Under the pieces are notes generated by a model, which saw nothing but the letters and a program-made list of their open reading frames with translations, was not told the origin of the DNA and ran no database searches. Shown one piece after another: positions 43,992 through 52,550 of a DNA stretch of 64,000 nt. Made by a program: the position numbers and the translations under genes. Each line of letters opens with the position of its first letter. Position 1 is the stretch's first letter. The DNA comes from Lewinella sp. 4G2 (GTDB lineage: Bacteria; Bacteroidota; Bacteroidia; Chitinophagales; Saprospiraceae): positions 1,488,001 through 1,552,000 of the forward strand of contig NZ_LVWJ02000014.1 in assembly GCF_001625015.1 (NCBI RefSeq), read 5' to 3'.

Positions 43992-44100
43992 AGTCGTCAC
44001 TTACGTGCCTCGGCTTTCGCTGCGCTGGCCTTTGGGGTATCGGCTAAAGCCGAACCTTACGTGCTTGCGGGGTATCGGCTAAAGCCGAACCTACCAGCGA
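43981..44100. repeat. Hairpin repeats behind the glycosidase gene
   Basis: Three related units: GTGACGACTAAAGTCGTCAC (43981-44000) is a near-perfect hairpin with the gene's stop codon TAA at its centre. GGGGTATCGGCTAAAGCCGAAC follows at about 44034 and again at about 44079. The stems differ by paired changes (CGACT/AGTCG against CGGCT/AGCCG), and CTTACGTGC follows the first two. They may act as transcription-end hairpins or as a small repeat family. Confidence 0.6.
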
Positions 44101-44108
44101 GGGGGTAC

Positions 44109-44116
44109 TTATCTTC
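44109..44116 (+). promoter_or_regulatory. Possible -7 box of fabG
   Basis: TATCTTCG, one base off TAnnTTTG, about 22 bases before the fabG ATG at 44138. Confidence 0.35.
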
Positions 44117-44137
44117 GCGCGATAAAAATTATTGACT

Positions 44138-44869
44138 ATGTCTTTATTGGAAGGGAAAATTGCCCTGATTACTGGTGGTTCGCGTGGCATTGGCGCGGCG
44201 ATTGTACGCACGTTTGCTCAGGAGGGTGCTAAGGTGGCCTTTACCTACGCACGTAGCGTGGGGCCGGCCGAAGCGCTCGTGGCCGAACTCGGCGAAAACG
44301 TCAAGGCTTACCAGAGTGACGCGGCCAGTTTTGAGGCGGCGGCGGAACTGGTCAAGCAAGTGACCGCTGATTTTGGGAACATCTCCGTGCTCGTCAACAA
44401 CGCCGGCGTTACGCGCGATACGTTATTGCTGCGCATGAACGAAGGGCAGTGGGACGACGTGATGAACAACAACCTGAAGTCCATTTTCAACCTGACGAAG
44501 CACGCGCTGCGGCCCCTCATGAAAGCGGGTGGTGGCTCGATCATCAATATGTCCAGCATCGTGGGCGTCATTGGCCAGGCGGGGCAAACGAACTACGCGG
44601 CGTCCAAGGCGGGCATTATTGGCTTCAGCAAGTCGATGGCCAAGGAGATGGGCTCGCGCAACATTCGCTGCAACGTGATCGCACCCGGCTTCATCCGCAC
44701 GGAAATGACGGACGAGCTTTCGGAGGACGTCCAGCAAAAATACCTCGAAAACGTGCCCCTCAAGCGGTTCGGGGAGGCCGAGGAGATCGCGAAAGCTTGC
44801 GTTTTCCTCGCGTCCGACCTGAGCTCCTACGTAAATGGCCAGGTTTTGGGCGTTGATGGGGGAATGTGA
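44138..44869 (+). CDS. fabG: 3-oxoacyl-[acyl-carrier-protein] reductase
   Basis: Start at ATG 44138 gives a 243-residue SDR. IALITGGSRGIGAAIVRTFA is the cofactor loop (TGxxxGIG), with NNAGVTRDTLLLRM in the middle. SSIVGVIGQAGQTNYAASKAG carries the catalytic Ser, Tyr and Lys, and NVIAPGFIRTEMTDEL and VNGQVLGVDGGM close the fold. The NNAGVTRD segment is characteristic of FabG, which reduces 3-oxoacyl-ACP with NADPH in fatty-acid elongation. It is single-cistron; its stop is followed by a palindromic repeat. Confidence 0.92.
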   Translation: MSLLEGKIALITGGSRGIGAAIVRTFAQEGAKVAFTYARSVGPAEALVAELGENVKAYQSDAASFEAAAELVKQVTADFGNISVLVNNAGVTRDTLLLRMNEGQWDDVMNNNLKSIFNLTKHALRPLMKAGGGSIINMSSIVGVIGQAGQTNYAASKAGIIGFSKSMAKEMGSRNIRCNVIAPGFIRTEMTDELSEDVQQKYLENVPLKRFGEAEEIAKACVFLASDLSSYVNGQVLGVDGGM

Positions 44870-44871
44870 AT

Positions 44872-45005
44872 AGTAGCGTAGTCGGGTAGTCAGGTAGTCG
44901 GGTAGTACGTCACGCACTACCCGACTACGCTACTACCCGACTACCCGACTAAGTACTACCCGACTACCCGACTAAGTACTACCCGACTAAGTACTACCCG
45001 ACTAC
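44872..45005. repeat. Hairpin plus tandem repeat behind fabG
   Basis: AGTAGCGTAGTCGGGTAG (44872-44889) is mirrored by CTACCCGACTACGCTACT (44917-44934). Then the unit ACTACCCGACT(ACCCGACT)AAGT is repeated about three times to 45005. The same GTAGTAGCGTAGTCGGGTAG motif is present near 34856. Confidence 0.75.
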
Positions 45006-45042
45006 AACGTCACTTCCCGACACCCGCTCTCCGCAACCGGCG

Positions 45043-45050
45043 TATCTTTG
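45043..45050 (+). promoter_or_regulatory. Putative -7 box of the glycosyltransferase pair
   Basis: TATCTTTG, an exact TAnnTTTG match, followed by CGG, about 48 bases before the presumed start of the first glycosyltransferase gene. Confidence 0.55.
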
Positions 45051-45097
45051 CGGACCCAGCAGGCGTTGTTTCGGCACGCCTCTTTTTTGGTCCTCAC

Positions 45098-45817
45098 TTG
45101 CACGTCGCCATCTTGTTAGCCTCTTCGCCGGTCATTGACGTTATCATCCCTGCTTATAACGAGGAGGACAGTATCGCTTTGGTCGTCAATGAATTACCGA
45201 AGGCGCAGGTGCGGGACATCATCGTTTGTAACAATAATTCTCGCGATCATACGGCGGAGCGGGGCGCTGCCGCGGGTGCAGTGGTAGTGACCGAGAAGCG
45301 AGCCGGGTACGGATCCGCCTGCCTGAAGGGAATGCAATACATCGAAGACCGGCCCCAAGCAGAATGGCCCGACATCGTCGTCTTCGTAGACGGGGACCAC
45401 AGCGACTACCCCGAACAACTTCCCGAACTCGTAGCCCCCATCCTCACCGACGGGGTGGACCTCGTCATCGGATCCCGCGCCCTGGGTGACCTGGAACCGG
45501 GCAGTATGCAACCCCAACAGATCTTCGGGAACTGGCTGGCAACAACGCTCATCAAAATGATCTACGGCAACGAATTCACCGACCTCGGTCCCTTTCGGGC
45601 CATCCGGTATTCCGCCCTGCGGCAACTGGAGATGGAGGACCCGGATTTCGGCTGGACGGTCGAGATGCAGGTCAAGGCCGCCAAGGCGGGGATGAAATGC
45701 GTGGAAGTACCCGTCCGCTACCGGAAGCGAATCGGGCAATCAAAAATATCGGGTACGCTGAAGGGTACCATTCTGGCCGGCCACAAGATTTTGTGGACGA
45801 TCTTCAAACTCATTTAA
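45098..45817 (+). CDS. Family 2 glycosyltransferase
   Basis: The 239-residue protein is a GT-A fold transferase. VIDVIIPAYNEEDSIALVVN is the nucleotide-sugar part, DIIVCNNNSRDHTAE and VVFVDGDHSDYPEQL (a DGD/DxD-like metal site) follow, and LTDGVDLVIGSRALGD continues. DFGWTVEMQVKAAKAGMKCV and VPVRYRKRIGQSKISGTLKG are close to dolichyl-phosphate-mannose-synthase-like GT2 enzymes. No ATG lies near the expected N-terminus; the start used is TTG 45098, with TTG 45113 an alternative. The codons RGAAAGAV at 45259-45282 include a dispersed 18-bp repeat copy. Two bases separate it from the next glycosyltransferase gene, so they form an operon. Confidence 0.85.
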   Translation: MHVAILLASSPVIDVIIPAYNEEDSIALVVNELPKAQVRDIIVCNNNSRDHTAERGAAAGAVVVTEKRAGYGSACLKGMQYIEDRPQAEWPDIVVFVDGDHSDYPEQLPELVAPILTDGVDLVIGSRALGDLEPGSMQPQQIFGNWLATTLIKMIYGNEFTDLGPFRAIRYSALRQLEMEDPDFGWTVEMQVKAAKAGMKCVEVPVRYRKRIGQSKISGTLKGTILAGHKILWTIFKLI

Positions 45818-45819
45818 CC

Positions 45820-47430
45820 ATGACGGGAATTGCCATTTTCGTAGCGGCGGTCTACACCATTTCGCTGCTGTACATCACGGTTTACTGCGTCCTGCAGTTC
45901 AACCTGCTGTACCACTACAAGCAGAGTAATAACCCTACGGACCACCCGGTATCCTTCGCCAACCTCCAGCCCCACGGTCAGGAAGTGGAGCGGCCCGAGC
46001 CGGAGTTGGCCCTGGCCGGAGCGGGTGGCCCCGTTTTACCCTCTTCCCCCGCACCTGCGGCAGCGCCCGCAAACGGAGAAGGCGTGGCCTACTATCCCTT
46101 CGTGACGGTGCAACTACCGATCTTCAACGAGTTCTTTGTGATTGGCCGCCTGATCGATACCGTGGCCCAGTTCAACTACCCGAAGGACCGCTTTGAGATC
46201 CACATCCTCGACGACAGTACCGACGAAACGGTGGAACTGGTCGCCGGCAAAGTCGCCGAATACAAGGCCCAGGGTTTCAACATCGAACAGATCATCCGCG
46301 AAAAGCGACAGGGCTTTAAGGCCGGCGCCCTCCGCGACGCGATGCCCCGCGCCCGCGGTGAATTCATTGCCATCTTCGACGCGGATTTCGTGCCCGATGT
46401 GGACTTCCTGCAACGAACAATTCCCCACTTTGCGGACCCCGAAGTTGGGGTGGTGCAAACACGGTGGGAACACATAAACCAGGATTACTCCATCATCACC
46501 CGTTTGCAAGCGCTGCAGCTGAACGTCCACTTCACCGTGGAACAAGTGGGGCGGATGAACGGTGGCCACCTGCTCCAATTCAACGGCACGGCCGGTGTCT
46601 GGCGGGCCAAAACCATCGAGGCCGGTGGCGGCTGGCAACCCGATACGCTGACGGAAGACCTCGACCTGAGTATCCGCTCCCAACTGGCCGGCTATAAGAT
46701 CCATTTCCTGGAGGAAGTAGGTAGCCCCGCCGAGCTTCCCGTAGAAATGAACAGCTTCAAAAGCCAGCAGCACCGTTGGATGAAGGGCGGCGCCGAGACG
46801 GCCAAAAAAATGCTGCCCTCCGTCTGGAAATCCGACATGGGTTTCTGGCACAAGGTGCATTCTACGGCCCACCTGCTGGGGAGTACGATCTTCCTGTTCG
46901 TTTTTCTGTGCGGAGTGTTCAGCGTACCCGTTCTCTTTTTATTCGGGGAGTTGGTGGACCTTGGCTTCAGTAAAAACTTCTTCGCCGTCTTCCTGATCGG
47001 CCTACTCTCCGTAATTGCGATCTACTTCACGGCCAACGTGCAGACGGTGGCGAATAAGGACCGGAATTTCCTTCGCTCCGTTGGTAAGTTCCTCCTGTTG
47101 TTCCCACTATTCCTGGCGCTGAGCATGGGCCTCTCGTTGCACAACACGGTGGCCGTCCTGCAGGGCTACCGGGGAAAGAAAAGCCCCTTCGTGCGGACGC
47201 CCAAGTTCAATATTAATACGATCCGCGACAAGATCAGTAGCAAGAAATACCTGAAAGGGAAACTGAACCTGATCACGATCGGGGAGGGGCTACTCTGCCT
47301 CTACTTCTGCGTGGCGGTGGCCGGTGCTTTCTACCTGCAGAACACGACCTTCATATTCTTCCACGGCTTGTTGGCGCTGGGGTACGGGTCGATCTTCTTC
47401 TTCAGCGTGAAGCACCTGCGGATGGTGTAG
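45820..47430 (+). CDS. Membrane-bound processive family 2 glycosyltransferase (cellulose-synthase-like)
   Basis: Start at ATG 45820 gives 536 residues. A membrane helix (IAIFVAAVYTISLLYITVYC) precedes a linker with APAAAP coded by the dispersed 18-bp repeat. The GT domain shows FVTVQLPIFNEFFVIGRLID, ILDDSTDETVE, FIAIFDADFVPDVDFLQ (DxD), GVVQTRWEHIN, TEDLDLSIRSQLAG (ED) and KSQQHRWMKGGAETAK (QxxRW). Four C-terminal helices follow (STIFLFVFLCGVFSVPVLFL and three others). The enzyme probably extends or transfers a polysaccharide across the inner membrane; product unknown. The QxxRW and TED motifs are those of processive synthases. No bcsB-like partner is nearby. Confidence 0.85.
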   Translation: MTGIAIFVAAVYTISLLYITVYCVLQFNLLYHYKQSNNPTDHPVSFANLQPHGQEVERPEPELALAGAGGPVLPSSPAPAAAPANGEGVAYYPFVTVQLPIFNEFFVIGRLIDTVAQFNYPKDRFEIHILDDSTDETVELVAGKVAEYKAQGFNIEQIIREKRQGFKAGALRDAMPRARGEFIAIFDADFVPDVDFLQRTIPHFADPEVGVVQTRWEHINQDYSIITRLQALQLNVHFTVEQVGRMNGGHLLQFNGTAGVWRAKTIEAGGGWQPDTLTEDLDLSIRSQLAGYKIHFLEEVGSPAELPVEMNSFKSQQHRWMKGGAETAKKMLPSVWKSDMGFWHKVHSTAHLLGSTIFLFVFLCGVFSVPVLFLFGELVDLGFSKNFFAVFLIGLLSVIAIYFTANVQTVANKDRNFLRSVGKFLLLFPLFLALSMGLSLHNTVAVLQGYRGKKSPFVRTPKFNINTIRDKISSKKYLKGKLNLITIGEGLLCLYFCVAVAGAFYLQNTTFIFFHGLLALGYGSIFFFSVKHLRMV

Positions 47431-47516
47431 CTGGTGCAAAATGCCAGTCCCGGGAGGCCCTATACCCGGCTAATCCCGCCAGATTAATAAAGCGACGCCT
47501 CGGGAAGAGCGTACGC

Positions 47517-48410
47517 TTACTGCACGCAATCCGCCACAAAGCGGACGATTTCTGGGGTGACAATTGCTTCCCCACGCTGACCAATAGCCTCATTGATGCC
47601 TTCGTGGGTGTAGGCTACCGTCGTGAATAGCTCGCTTTCTACGCCGGCGTTGCGCAACGCGGTGTGAAAATCCGTCGCCCGCTGTTGCCGCGCCACGGTG
47701 CCGCGAGTGAGGACGAGGAATTGAGGATATTCCAGCCCGGCCATCACGTTCAGGAGGGGGGAGGCTGCGGCGTGAACAGCGGGGTCGTCGCCGAAGGCAT
47801 TTCGGTATAAATCAGCGTTGTTGACAATCCTCTCGCGAACGTCGTAACCCTCGGTATCCACACTGATCGCACCCCGAATGGCGGAGAAGGGTACGCCAGC
47901 GTCTTCCAAAAACTCGCGGCGGGTGGCCAGCAGCGAAATCAACTGGGCTCCGGCGCTGTGGCCCATCAGGACGATGCGGTCCGGATCTCCCCCGAAGTCG
48001 GCTACGTTCTCGTGGATCCAGGCGATGGCCTCGGCCACGTCGTTGTTGTGGACGGGGTACTTGATCCGAGCGTCATTATCCAGTTCAAAGGGGAAGGGGC
48101 TGAGCCGGTAGTTGACGCTGGCGAAGAGGTAATCTTCCTCCCGAAAGAGGTCAACCTTATCGCTGATGTTATTGGCCTTATCACCGGTCACCCACGCGCC
48201 TCCGTGGACGTAGACGACAACCGGCTTCAGTGCTTCAAAGGCAGACGAATAGTAGAGATCTAAGCTGACAAGATTAGGGTCCGCCGCCTGACCGTACTGG
48301 ATTGTCGTTTGCCGCTCTTCGGGCACTGCCGGTGGGATGGGCGCGGGGTCGGATTCCGAGCAGGATTGACCGATCAATAAAACGGCAAAGAAGAGGAGTA
48401 AGTAACGCAT
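47517..48410 (-). CDS. Alpha/beta-hydrolase (esterase-like) lipoprotein
   Basis: Start at 48410 gives a 297-residue product with a type II signal (YLLLFFAVLLIGQSC) and a carboxylesterase-type hydrolase domain. PVVVYVHGGAWVTGDKANN is the oxyanion loop (HGGAW), and RIVLMGHSAGAQLISLLA holds the Ser nucleophile (GHSAG). VAYTHEGINEAIG holds the likely His; the Asp lies before it. Family resemblance is to the hormone-sensitive-lipase-like or BD-FAE enzymes. It is probably on the outer membrane facing the periplasm or the surface and acts on small acyl esters. It converges with the glycosyltransferase operon. Confidence 0.85.
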   Translation of the reverse strand: MRYLLLFFAVLLIGQSCSESDPAPIPPAVPEERQTTIQYGQAADPNLVSLDLYYSSAFEALKPVVVYVHGGAWVTGDKANNISDKVDLFREEDYLFASVNYRLSPFPFELDNDARIKYPVHNNDVAEAIAWIHENVADFGGDPDRIVLMGHSAGAQLISLLATRREFLEDAGVPFSAIRGAISVDTEGYDVRERIVNNADLYRNAFGDDPAVHAAASPLLNVMAGLEYPQFLVLTRGTVARQQRATDFHTALRNAGVESELFTTVAYTHEGINEAIGQRGEAIVTPEIVRFVADCVQ

Positions 48411-48462
48411 CACGATAGGCTGACGAGAATTGCCCGGAAAAGTTGCCTCATTCACCAAAAGA

Positions 48463-48498
48463 AAACGCCCAACTGAATCTCTTCGGTTGGGCGTTTCT
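48463..48498 (-). terminator. Terminator of rplY
   Basis: AAACGCCCAAC (48463-48473) pairs with GTTGGGCGTTT (48486-48496). It lies 23 bases behind the rplY stop. On the minus strand the stem ends in AAAACGCCC...GTTTTCT, so it can act as a rho-independent terminator. Confidence 0.8.
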
Positions 48499-48520
48499 GG
48501 TTTTGGTTGGAGGTAGCGGA

Positions 48521-49144
48521 CTAGGCCTCTTCCTCGGCGGGGGCAGCTTCGCCACCTGCTTCAGCCGCCTTAGCCGCAGCAGTAGCAGCGGAACGAAGGG
48601 CACGTGGTACTTCGACGGAAGCGATGGGCTGACCACTGGGGTTCTGGATCTCGACACCTTCGATGTCGGCGATGTCGCGAACGCGGATGGCTTCACCCAA
48701 CTCCAGCTTGGAGATGTTGAGGACAACGTGGTCGATCAGGTTCTCGGGCGTGGTCTTGATCTTGACGCGGCGAACGGCAACCTGTAGCTTACCACCACCA
48801 CGGACACCGGGGCTAACGCCTTCGAAGCGAACGGGTACCTGTACTTTGATGGGGTGGCCATCCTGTAGGGCGAGGAAGTCGACGTGCGTCAACGCATCCG
48901 TTACGGGGTGGAACTGGTGGGCCTTGATGATGGCCTTGTGGGTCGTGCCGTCAACGGTCAACTCGGCCAACTTGAAGTCGGGCGTGTAGATGAGGCTGCG
49001 CAGGTCGAGCGCTTTCACGGTGAAGTGAACGGGATCACCCGCTCCGTAGAGAACAGCGGGGACGAGGCCTTCGCGGCGGATGGATTTAGCGCCGGTCTTT
49101 CCGAGGCTGGTGCGGATTTCACCGCTTACTTGTACAGATTCCAT
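48521..49144 (-). CDS. rplY: 50S ribosomal protein L25 (CTC/TL5 form)
   Basis: The 207-residue protein has the 5S-rRNA-binding N-terminal L25 domain: VSGEIRTSLGKTGAKSIRRE, LVPAVLYGAGDPVHFTVKAL and AIIKAHQFHPVTDALTHVDF. The C-terminal TL5/CTC beta domain follows (HPIKVQVPVRFEGVSPGVRG, VLNISKLELGEAIRVRDIAD) and ends in an Ala/Glu-rich tail. This is the normal longer form in Bacteroidota. It binds 5S rRNA in the large subunit. It is transcribed alone, with its own promoter and terminator. Confidence 0.95.
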   Translation of the reverse strand: MESVQVSGEIRTSLGKTGAKSIRREGLVPAVLYGAGDPVHFTVKALDLRSLIYTPDFKLAELTVDGTTHKAIIKAHQFHPVTDALTHVDFLALQDGHPIKVQVPVRFEGVSPGVRGGGKLQVAVRRVKIKTTPENLIDHVVLNISKLELGEAIRVRDIADIEGVEIQNPSGQPIASVEVPRALRSAATAAAKAAEAGGEAAPAEEEA

Positions 49145-49275
49145 AATTCGTAAATTCTATTGGAGCGCCGATCCGCTCTAGATTTTGGGGGGGATTGCTT
49201 CGGGACCAGGTCCAGGACCCTCGCTTTTAGTCCCCCATAATACAGGAGTGACCAAGCAGAAGCGCTAACGGCCCG

Positions 49276-49283
49276 CAAAGATA
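49276..49283 (-). promoter_or_regulatory. Putative -7 box of rplY
   Basis: Minus strand TATCTTTG, an exact TAnnTTTG match followed by CGGGC, giving a leader of about 125 bases before rplY. Confidence 0.5.
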
Positions 49284-49366
49284 CGTGTTTTTGGGGTTTG
49301 GTGGTGGTTTGCTTGTTAAAGTTTGTGATTTTGGGGTTCTCTTCACCCGCCCTTCCTGGAGAAGGA

Positions 49367-49424
49367 GTAGAATGGGCCACCTGACGGTGTGCCATCGCTA
49401 CGCAGGCCGGCCCTTCGGGACGGG
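49367..49424 (+). repeat. REP element copy 4
   Basis: Differs from copies 1-3 by a few bases (GCTACGCAGG for GCTACGTAGG), starts with the same GTAG and ends CCTTCGGGACGGG. It is 7.5 kb from the RAYT gene, so the family is scattered. Confidence 0.8.
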
Positions 49425-49616
49425 CAGGAGGAGCCGCGCAGCGAAAGGGACCGGGGGAGAGGATTACCTAGACAAATTCCAGATAACAACCCCAAAACCA
49501 AGCGCGGCTAACATTCGCTACCGTAAAAGCATTATACTTACACCTTTATATGACGCTGCCGTGATAAACGTTGAGCACGTCGAGTACTTACAAAAACCAC
49601 CCAAAGCACAACAGAA

Positions 49617-49961
49617 ATGAAACAGATATTCATCCTTTTCCTCCTTGCCTTCGTCATCGTAGCCTGTGGTGGCGGTGAGGATGCCCCCAGCGAAGCTCCC
49701 AAAACGGCAAAGGCCGAGAAGAAACCGGAGATCAATACCAAGAAGATCTGGAAAGTCCGCTGTATCGCCTGCCACGGCATCGACGGGACGATGGGCACCA
49801 ACGGCGCGGCCAACCTGCAGGAAAGCGATAAGGACATGGACTACCGCATCAACATCATCACCAACGGTAGCGAGAATGGCATCATGACGGCCTTCGGCGA
49901 AATCCTCAGTGAAGAGGAGATCAAGGCCATGGCCCAGTTTACGATGGACCTGCGGAAGTAA
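49617..49961 (+). CDS. Small cytochrome c lipoprotein
   Basis: The 114-residue protein has a lipoprotein signal (IFILFLLAFVIVACGGG), a charged Ala/Lys linker, and one class I cytochrome c domain. The haem site CIACH is at residues about 49-53, and the axial Met is probably in NGIMTAFGEILSEEEIKAMA. It most likely carries electrons at the periplasmic face, attached by its lipid. The gene stands between rplY and anmK, and an inverted repeat lies behind it. Confidence 0.88.
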   Translation: MKQIFILFLLAFVIVACGGGEDAPSEAPKTAKAEKKPEINTKKIWKVRCIACHGIDGTMGTNGAANLQESDKDMDYRINIITNGSENGIMTAFGEILSEEEIKAMAQFTMDLRK

Positions 49962-50027
49962 TTTCCCCTTCCGCCAAAGCGAAATGATTCCCTACCGGCT
50001 ACGGCCTACGTAGGGACCATAATTATC

Positions 50028-50082
50028 AGGCCCGGAGTTCCACGCTACCCCCAAGGGGAAGAGTTGGGCTCCGGGCCTTTAC
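50028..50082 (+). terminator. Hairpin behind the cytochrome gene and just before anmK
   Basis: AGGCCCGGAG (50028-50037) pairs exactly with CTCCGGGCCT (50069-50078) and is followed by TTACTTTG. It may end cytochrome transcription. Because anmK starts at 50092, it could also work as an attenuator for anmK. Confidence 0.55.
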
Positions 50083-50091
50083 TTTGTGGGC

Positions 50092-51234
50092 ATGACGACG
50101 ACCACCCACCAGATCCTGGGCATCATGTCCGGTAGCTCCCTCGACGGGCTGGACTTGGCCATCTGCGACCTTACTACCACTACGGATGCGGAGGGAGTAC
50201 TCTCGGTCGTGGACTGGTCCATCCGCGCCGCCACGACGGATCCGTACCCACCCTTGTGGAGGGCCCGGCTGAAATCCGCCCCCCACCTGCCGGGGGAGGA
50301 GCTCTGGCGCCTCCACGCGGACCTGGGGAAATGGATCGGCCGGCGAGCGGCGGACTTTCTCCAGCAGCACCCGGAACTGAATCCCACGCTGATCGGGAGC
50401 CACGGCCACACTATTTTCCACGATCCCGAACGGGGCTTCACCACCCAAATTGGCAACGGTGCTTTCATCGCTACGGTGACGGGGCTTACGACGGTCACTG
50501 AATTCCGTAGTTCCGACGTAGCGGCCGGCGGGCAGGGCGCGCCCCTCGCCCCCGTGGCGGATAAGTACCTCTTCCCCGAACACGGTGCCTTCCTCAACCT
50601 GGGGGGCATCGCCAACCTGAGTGTCAGGCAAACGGATGGCCGGTATCTAGCGGGAGACATTACCGGTTGTTGCCAGATACTGGACCGGCTGGCCAACCTC
50701 GCCGGCCTTCCCTACGACGCCGGCGGGCGTCTCGCCGCGAGTGGACAGTTCAACGCTGACTTGGCGGACCGTATTGGCGGGCTCCCCTTTCACCGGGGGC
50801 CCTATCCCAAATCACTGGGTAACGGCTGGGTGAGGGATACGCTTTGGCCCCTCCTCGCCACGAGCGATTTACCGGTGGCCGACCGGCTGAGCACCTTCAC
50901 TAAATGGCTCGCCGTGAAGATTGGTACGGACGTCCTTTCCGTACTTCCCAACTCAGAAATAAAGAAAGATCCTGCTTCAGTAACGGAATGCCTCGTCACC
51001 GGTGGCGGCGCCCGGAATGCCTACCTCCTCCAACAACTGAATCGAATTGGGAAGGAGGATGGGGTATGCTTTACCGTCCCGCCACCAACGGTAGCGGACT
51101 TTAAGGAGGCGGCGCTGATGGCCCTCACCGCCCTGCTCCGGGTGGCCGGCCAACCCAACTCGCTGGCTACCGCTACGGGTGCCCGTTTCCCCACCATTAA
51201 TGGAGCGGTATATTTGCCCCCGCCCAAGCATTAA
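50092..51234 (+). CDS. anmK: Anhydro-N-acetylmuramic acid kinase
   Basis: Start at ATG 50092 (a GTG two codons earlier is less likely) gives 380 residues. ILGIMSGSSLDGLDLAICDL is the N-terminal phosphate site, HTIFHDPERGFTTQIGNGAF and TTVTEFRSSDVAAGGQGAPL hold the sugar site. FLNLGGIANLSVR, GLPYDAGGRLAASG and TECLVTGGGARNAYLLQQLN follow. The enzyme phosphorylates and opens anhydroMurNAc from peptidoglycan recycling to MurNAc-6-phosphate. No murQ or transporter gene is adjacent. The acyltransferase gene begins 20 bases later and may be cotranscribed. Confidence 0.93.
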   Translation: MTTTTHQILGIMSGSSLDGLDLAICDLTTTTDAEGVLSVVDWSIRAATTDPYPPLWRARLKSAPHLPGEELWRLHADLGKWIGRRAADFLQQHPELNPTLIGSHGHTIFHDPERGFTTQIGNGAFIATVTGLTTVTEFRSSDVAAGGQGAPLAPVADKYLFPEHGAFLNLGGIANLSVRQTDGRYLAGDITGCCQILDRLANLAGLPYDAGGRLAASGQFNADLADRIGGLPFHRGPYPKSLGNGWVRDTLWPLLATSDLPVADRLSTFTKWLAVKIGTDVLSVLPNSEIKKDPASVTECLVTGGGARNAYLLQQLNRIGKEDGVCFTVPPPTVADFKEAALMALTALLRVAGQPNSLATATGARFPTINGAVYLPPPKH

Positions 51235-51254
51235 CCCGCGGCTGGCTTCCCCGC

Positions 51255-52550
51255 TTGGAGGAAGGCCGCATAGAGTATCGCCCCCTGTCCAAATTAGTCT
51301 TTAAGCTCTTCCATTTCATGAGCCGGTGGATGATCCGCCTCTACTATCCCGGAATGGAAGTGGAAGGGCGGGAACACGCCAACCACCCCGGCCCAACGCT
51401 GATGTGCGGCAACCACCCCAACACACTCATCGACCCGCTGATCGCCGGTATCCACCTTGACCACCAGACCTATTTCCTGGCCAACGCCGGCCTGTGGCTC
51501 AGTCCGATCACGGCTTTTTTGATCGACCCCTTCTGCATTCCCGTAGCCCGCGCCAAGGACAAGGAAGCCGGAGCCACCAAAGGCGCTAAGGAGGAAGTAT
51601 TCAACCGCACCTTCGCCAGTTTGGAAACGGGGAAGATTGTCTACATCGCCCCGGAGGGATTTTCCGAACTGGAACGCAAGCTTCGTCGCCTCAAGGGTGG
51701 AGCCGCGGGGATGGCCCTCGAAGCGGAGAACCGCAACGACTGGACGCTCGGCGTCTCCATGCAACCCGTCTGCGCCAATTACGAGAGCCCGACGACTTGC
51801 TTCAGCCGGGTCTTCGTTCGCTACGGGGAGCCCATCGACCTGCTGCCCTTCCGGGAGCAGTACGAGAAGAGCCCGGTCCGGGCCATGAGCGCCCTCACTT
51901 CACTGCTCACCAAACGGATGCAGGGGCTGCTTATCCAAACCAAGAACAAGGCCGAAGAACACTTACTGCGCCCCATCGAACGGGCCATCCAGAACGATGC
52001 GCCGCTCACCGTCAGTAAGCACCACTACCGGACGCAGGATATCCTCACCAAACTCCGCGCCATGTCGGAGGACCAACGGGAGGCCCTCCGCGCCACGGCT
52101 ACGGCCTACGACCAACTCGCCCGCGAAACGGGGCAGCTCGACATCGAATTTAGCAACCACCCGGAACGGAAATTGCATTTGGGGACGGTCCTCGGCTTCC
52201 CCTTCTTCCTCTACGGCCTGCTCAACCACACCTTTTGGCTCGTGGTCATCAACGCTATGTGGAAAGCGCTCGGCATCGACCGCGGCTACAAGGCGACCGT
52301 CCAGTGCCTCGCCAGTTGGTTCATCATCCCGATCACTTACCTGATCCAGACGCTGCTCTTCAATTGGCTATACCCCGAAGGTTGGGGCTGGCTCTACCTC
52401 CTCAGCCTCCCGGTCAGCGGCCTGTTTGCCCTGAAATACTGGGTCACCTACCGCGCCTTCTGGGCCGGCCGTTTTTCCGGTTCGGGGAAACACGATGAGG
52501 AGTTGCGTAGGCTACGCCGTGAGATGTTGGAGATATATAATAATGGTTAA
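51255..52550 (+). CDS. 1-acyl-glycerol-phosphate acyltransferase-like membrane protein
   Basis: The 431-residue protein is a PlsC-family acyltransferase. TLMCGNHPNTLIDPLIAG has the HxxxxD block, FCIPVARAKDKEAG is block II and YIAPEGFSELERKLRRLKGG is block III. A long helical C-terminal part follows, with membrane segments (LHLGTVLGFPFFLYGLLNH, LASWFIIPITYLIQTLLFNW, GWGWLYLLSLPVSGLFAL). The start used is TTG 51255; an ATG at 51318 would remove 21 residues. It probably acylates lysophosphatidic acid or a related lipid. The longer C-terminus differs from PlsC of Proteobacteria but is seen in Bacteroidota relatives. Confidence 0.85.
   Translation: MEEGRIEYRPLSKLVFKLFHFMSRWMIRLYYPGMEVEGREHANHPGPTLMCGNHPNTLIDPLIAGIHLDHQTYFLANAGLWLSPITAFLIDPFCIPVARAKDKEAGATKGAKEEVFNRTFASLETGKIVYIAPEGFSELERKLRRLKGGAAGMALEAENRNDWTLGVSMQPVCANYESPTTCFSRVFVRYGEPIDLLPFREQYEKSPVRAMSALTSLLTKRMQGLLIQTKNKAEEHLLRPIERAIQNDAPLTVSKHHYRTQDILTKLRAMSEDQREALRATATAYDQLARETGQLDIEFSNHPERKLHLGTVLGFPFFLYGLLNHTFWLVVINAMWKALGIDRGYKATVQCLASWFIIPITYLIQTLLFNWLYPEGWGWLYLLSLPVSGLFALKYWVTYRAFWAGRFSGSGKHDEELRRLRREMLEIYNNG

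Larger units (their letters stand above)
49145..49616. other. Intergenic stretch between rplY and the cytochrome c gene
   Basis: These 472 bases between divergent genes hold the rplY promoter and one REP copy (49367-49424), followed by GGAGGAGCCGCGCAGCGAAAGGGACC. AT-rich sequence nearer the cytochrome gene should contain its promoter. I see no gene. Confidence 0.55.

Noticed and set aside
44872-45005. Could the tandem tract behind fabG be a CRISPR array?
   Set aside because: Units are 15-23 bases and contiguous with no unique spacers; it is a simple tandem and hairpin repeat.
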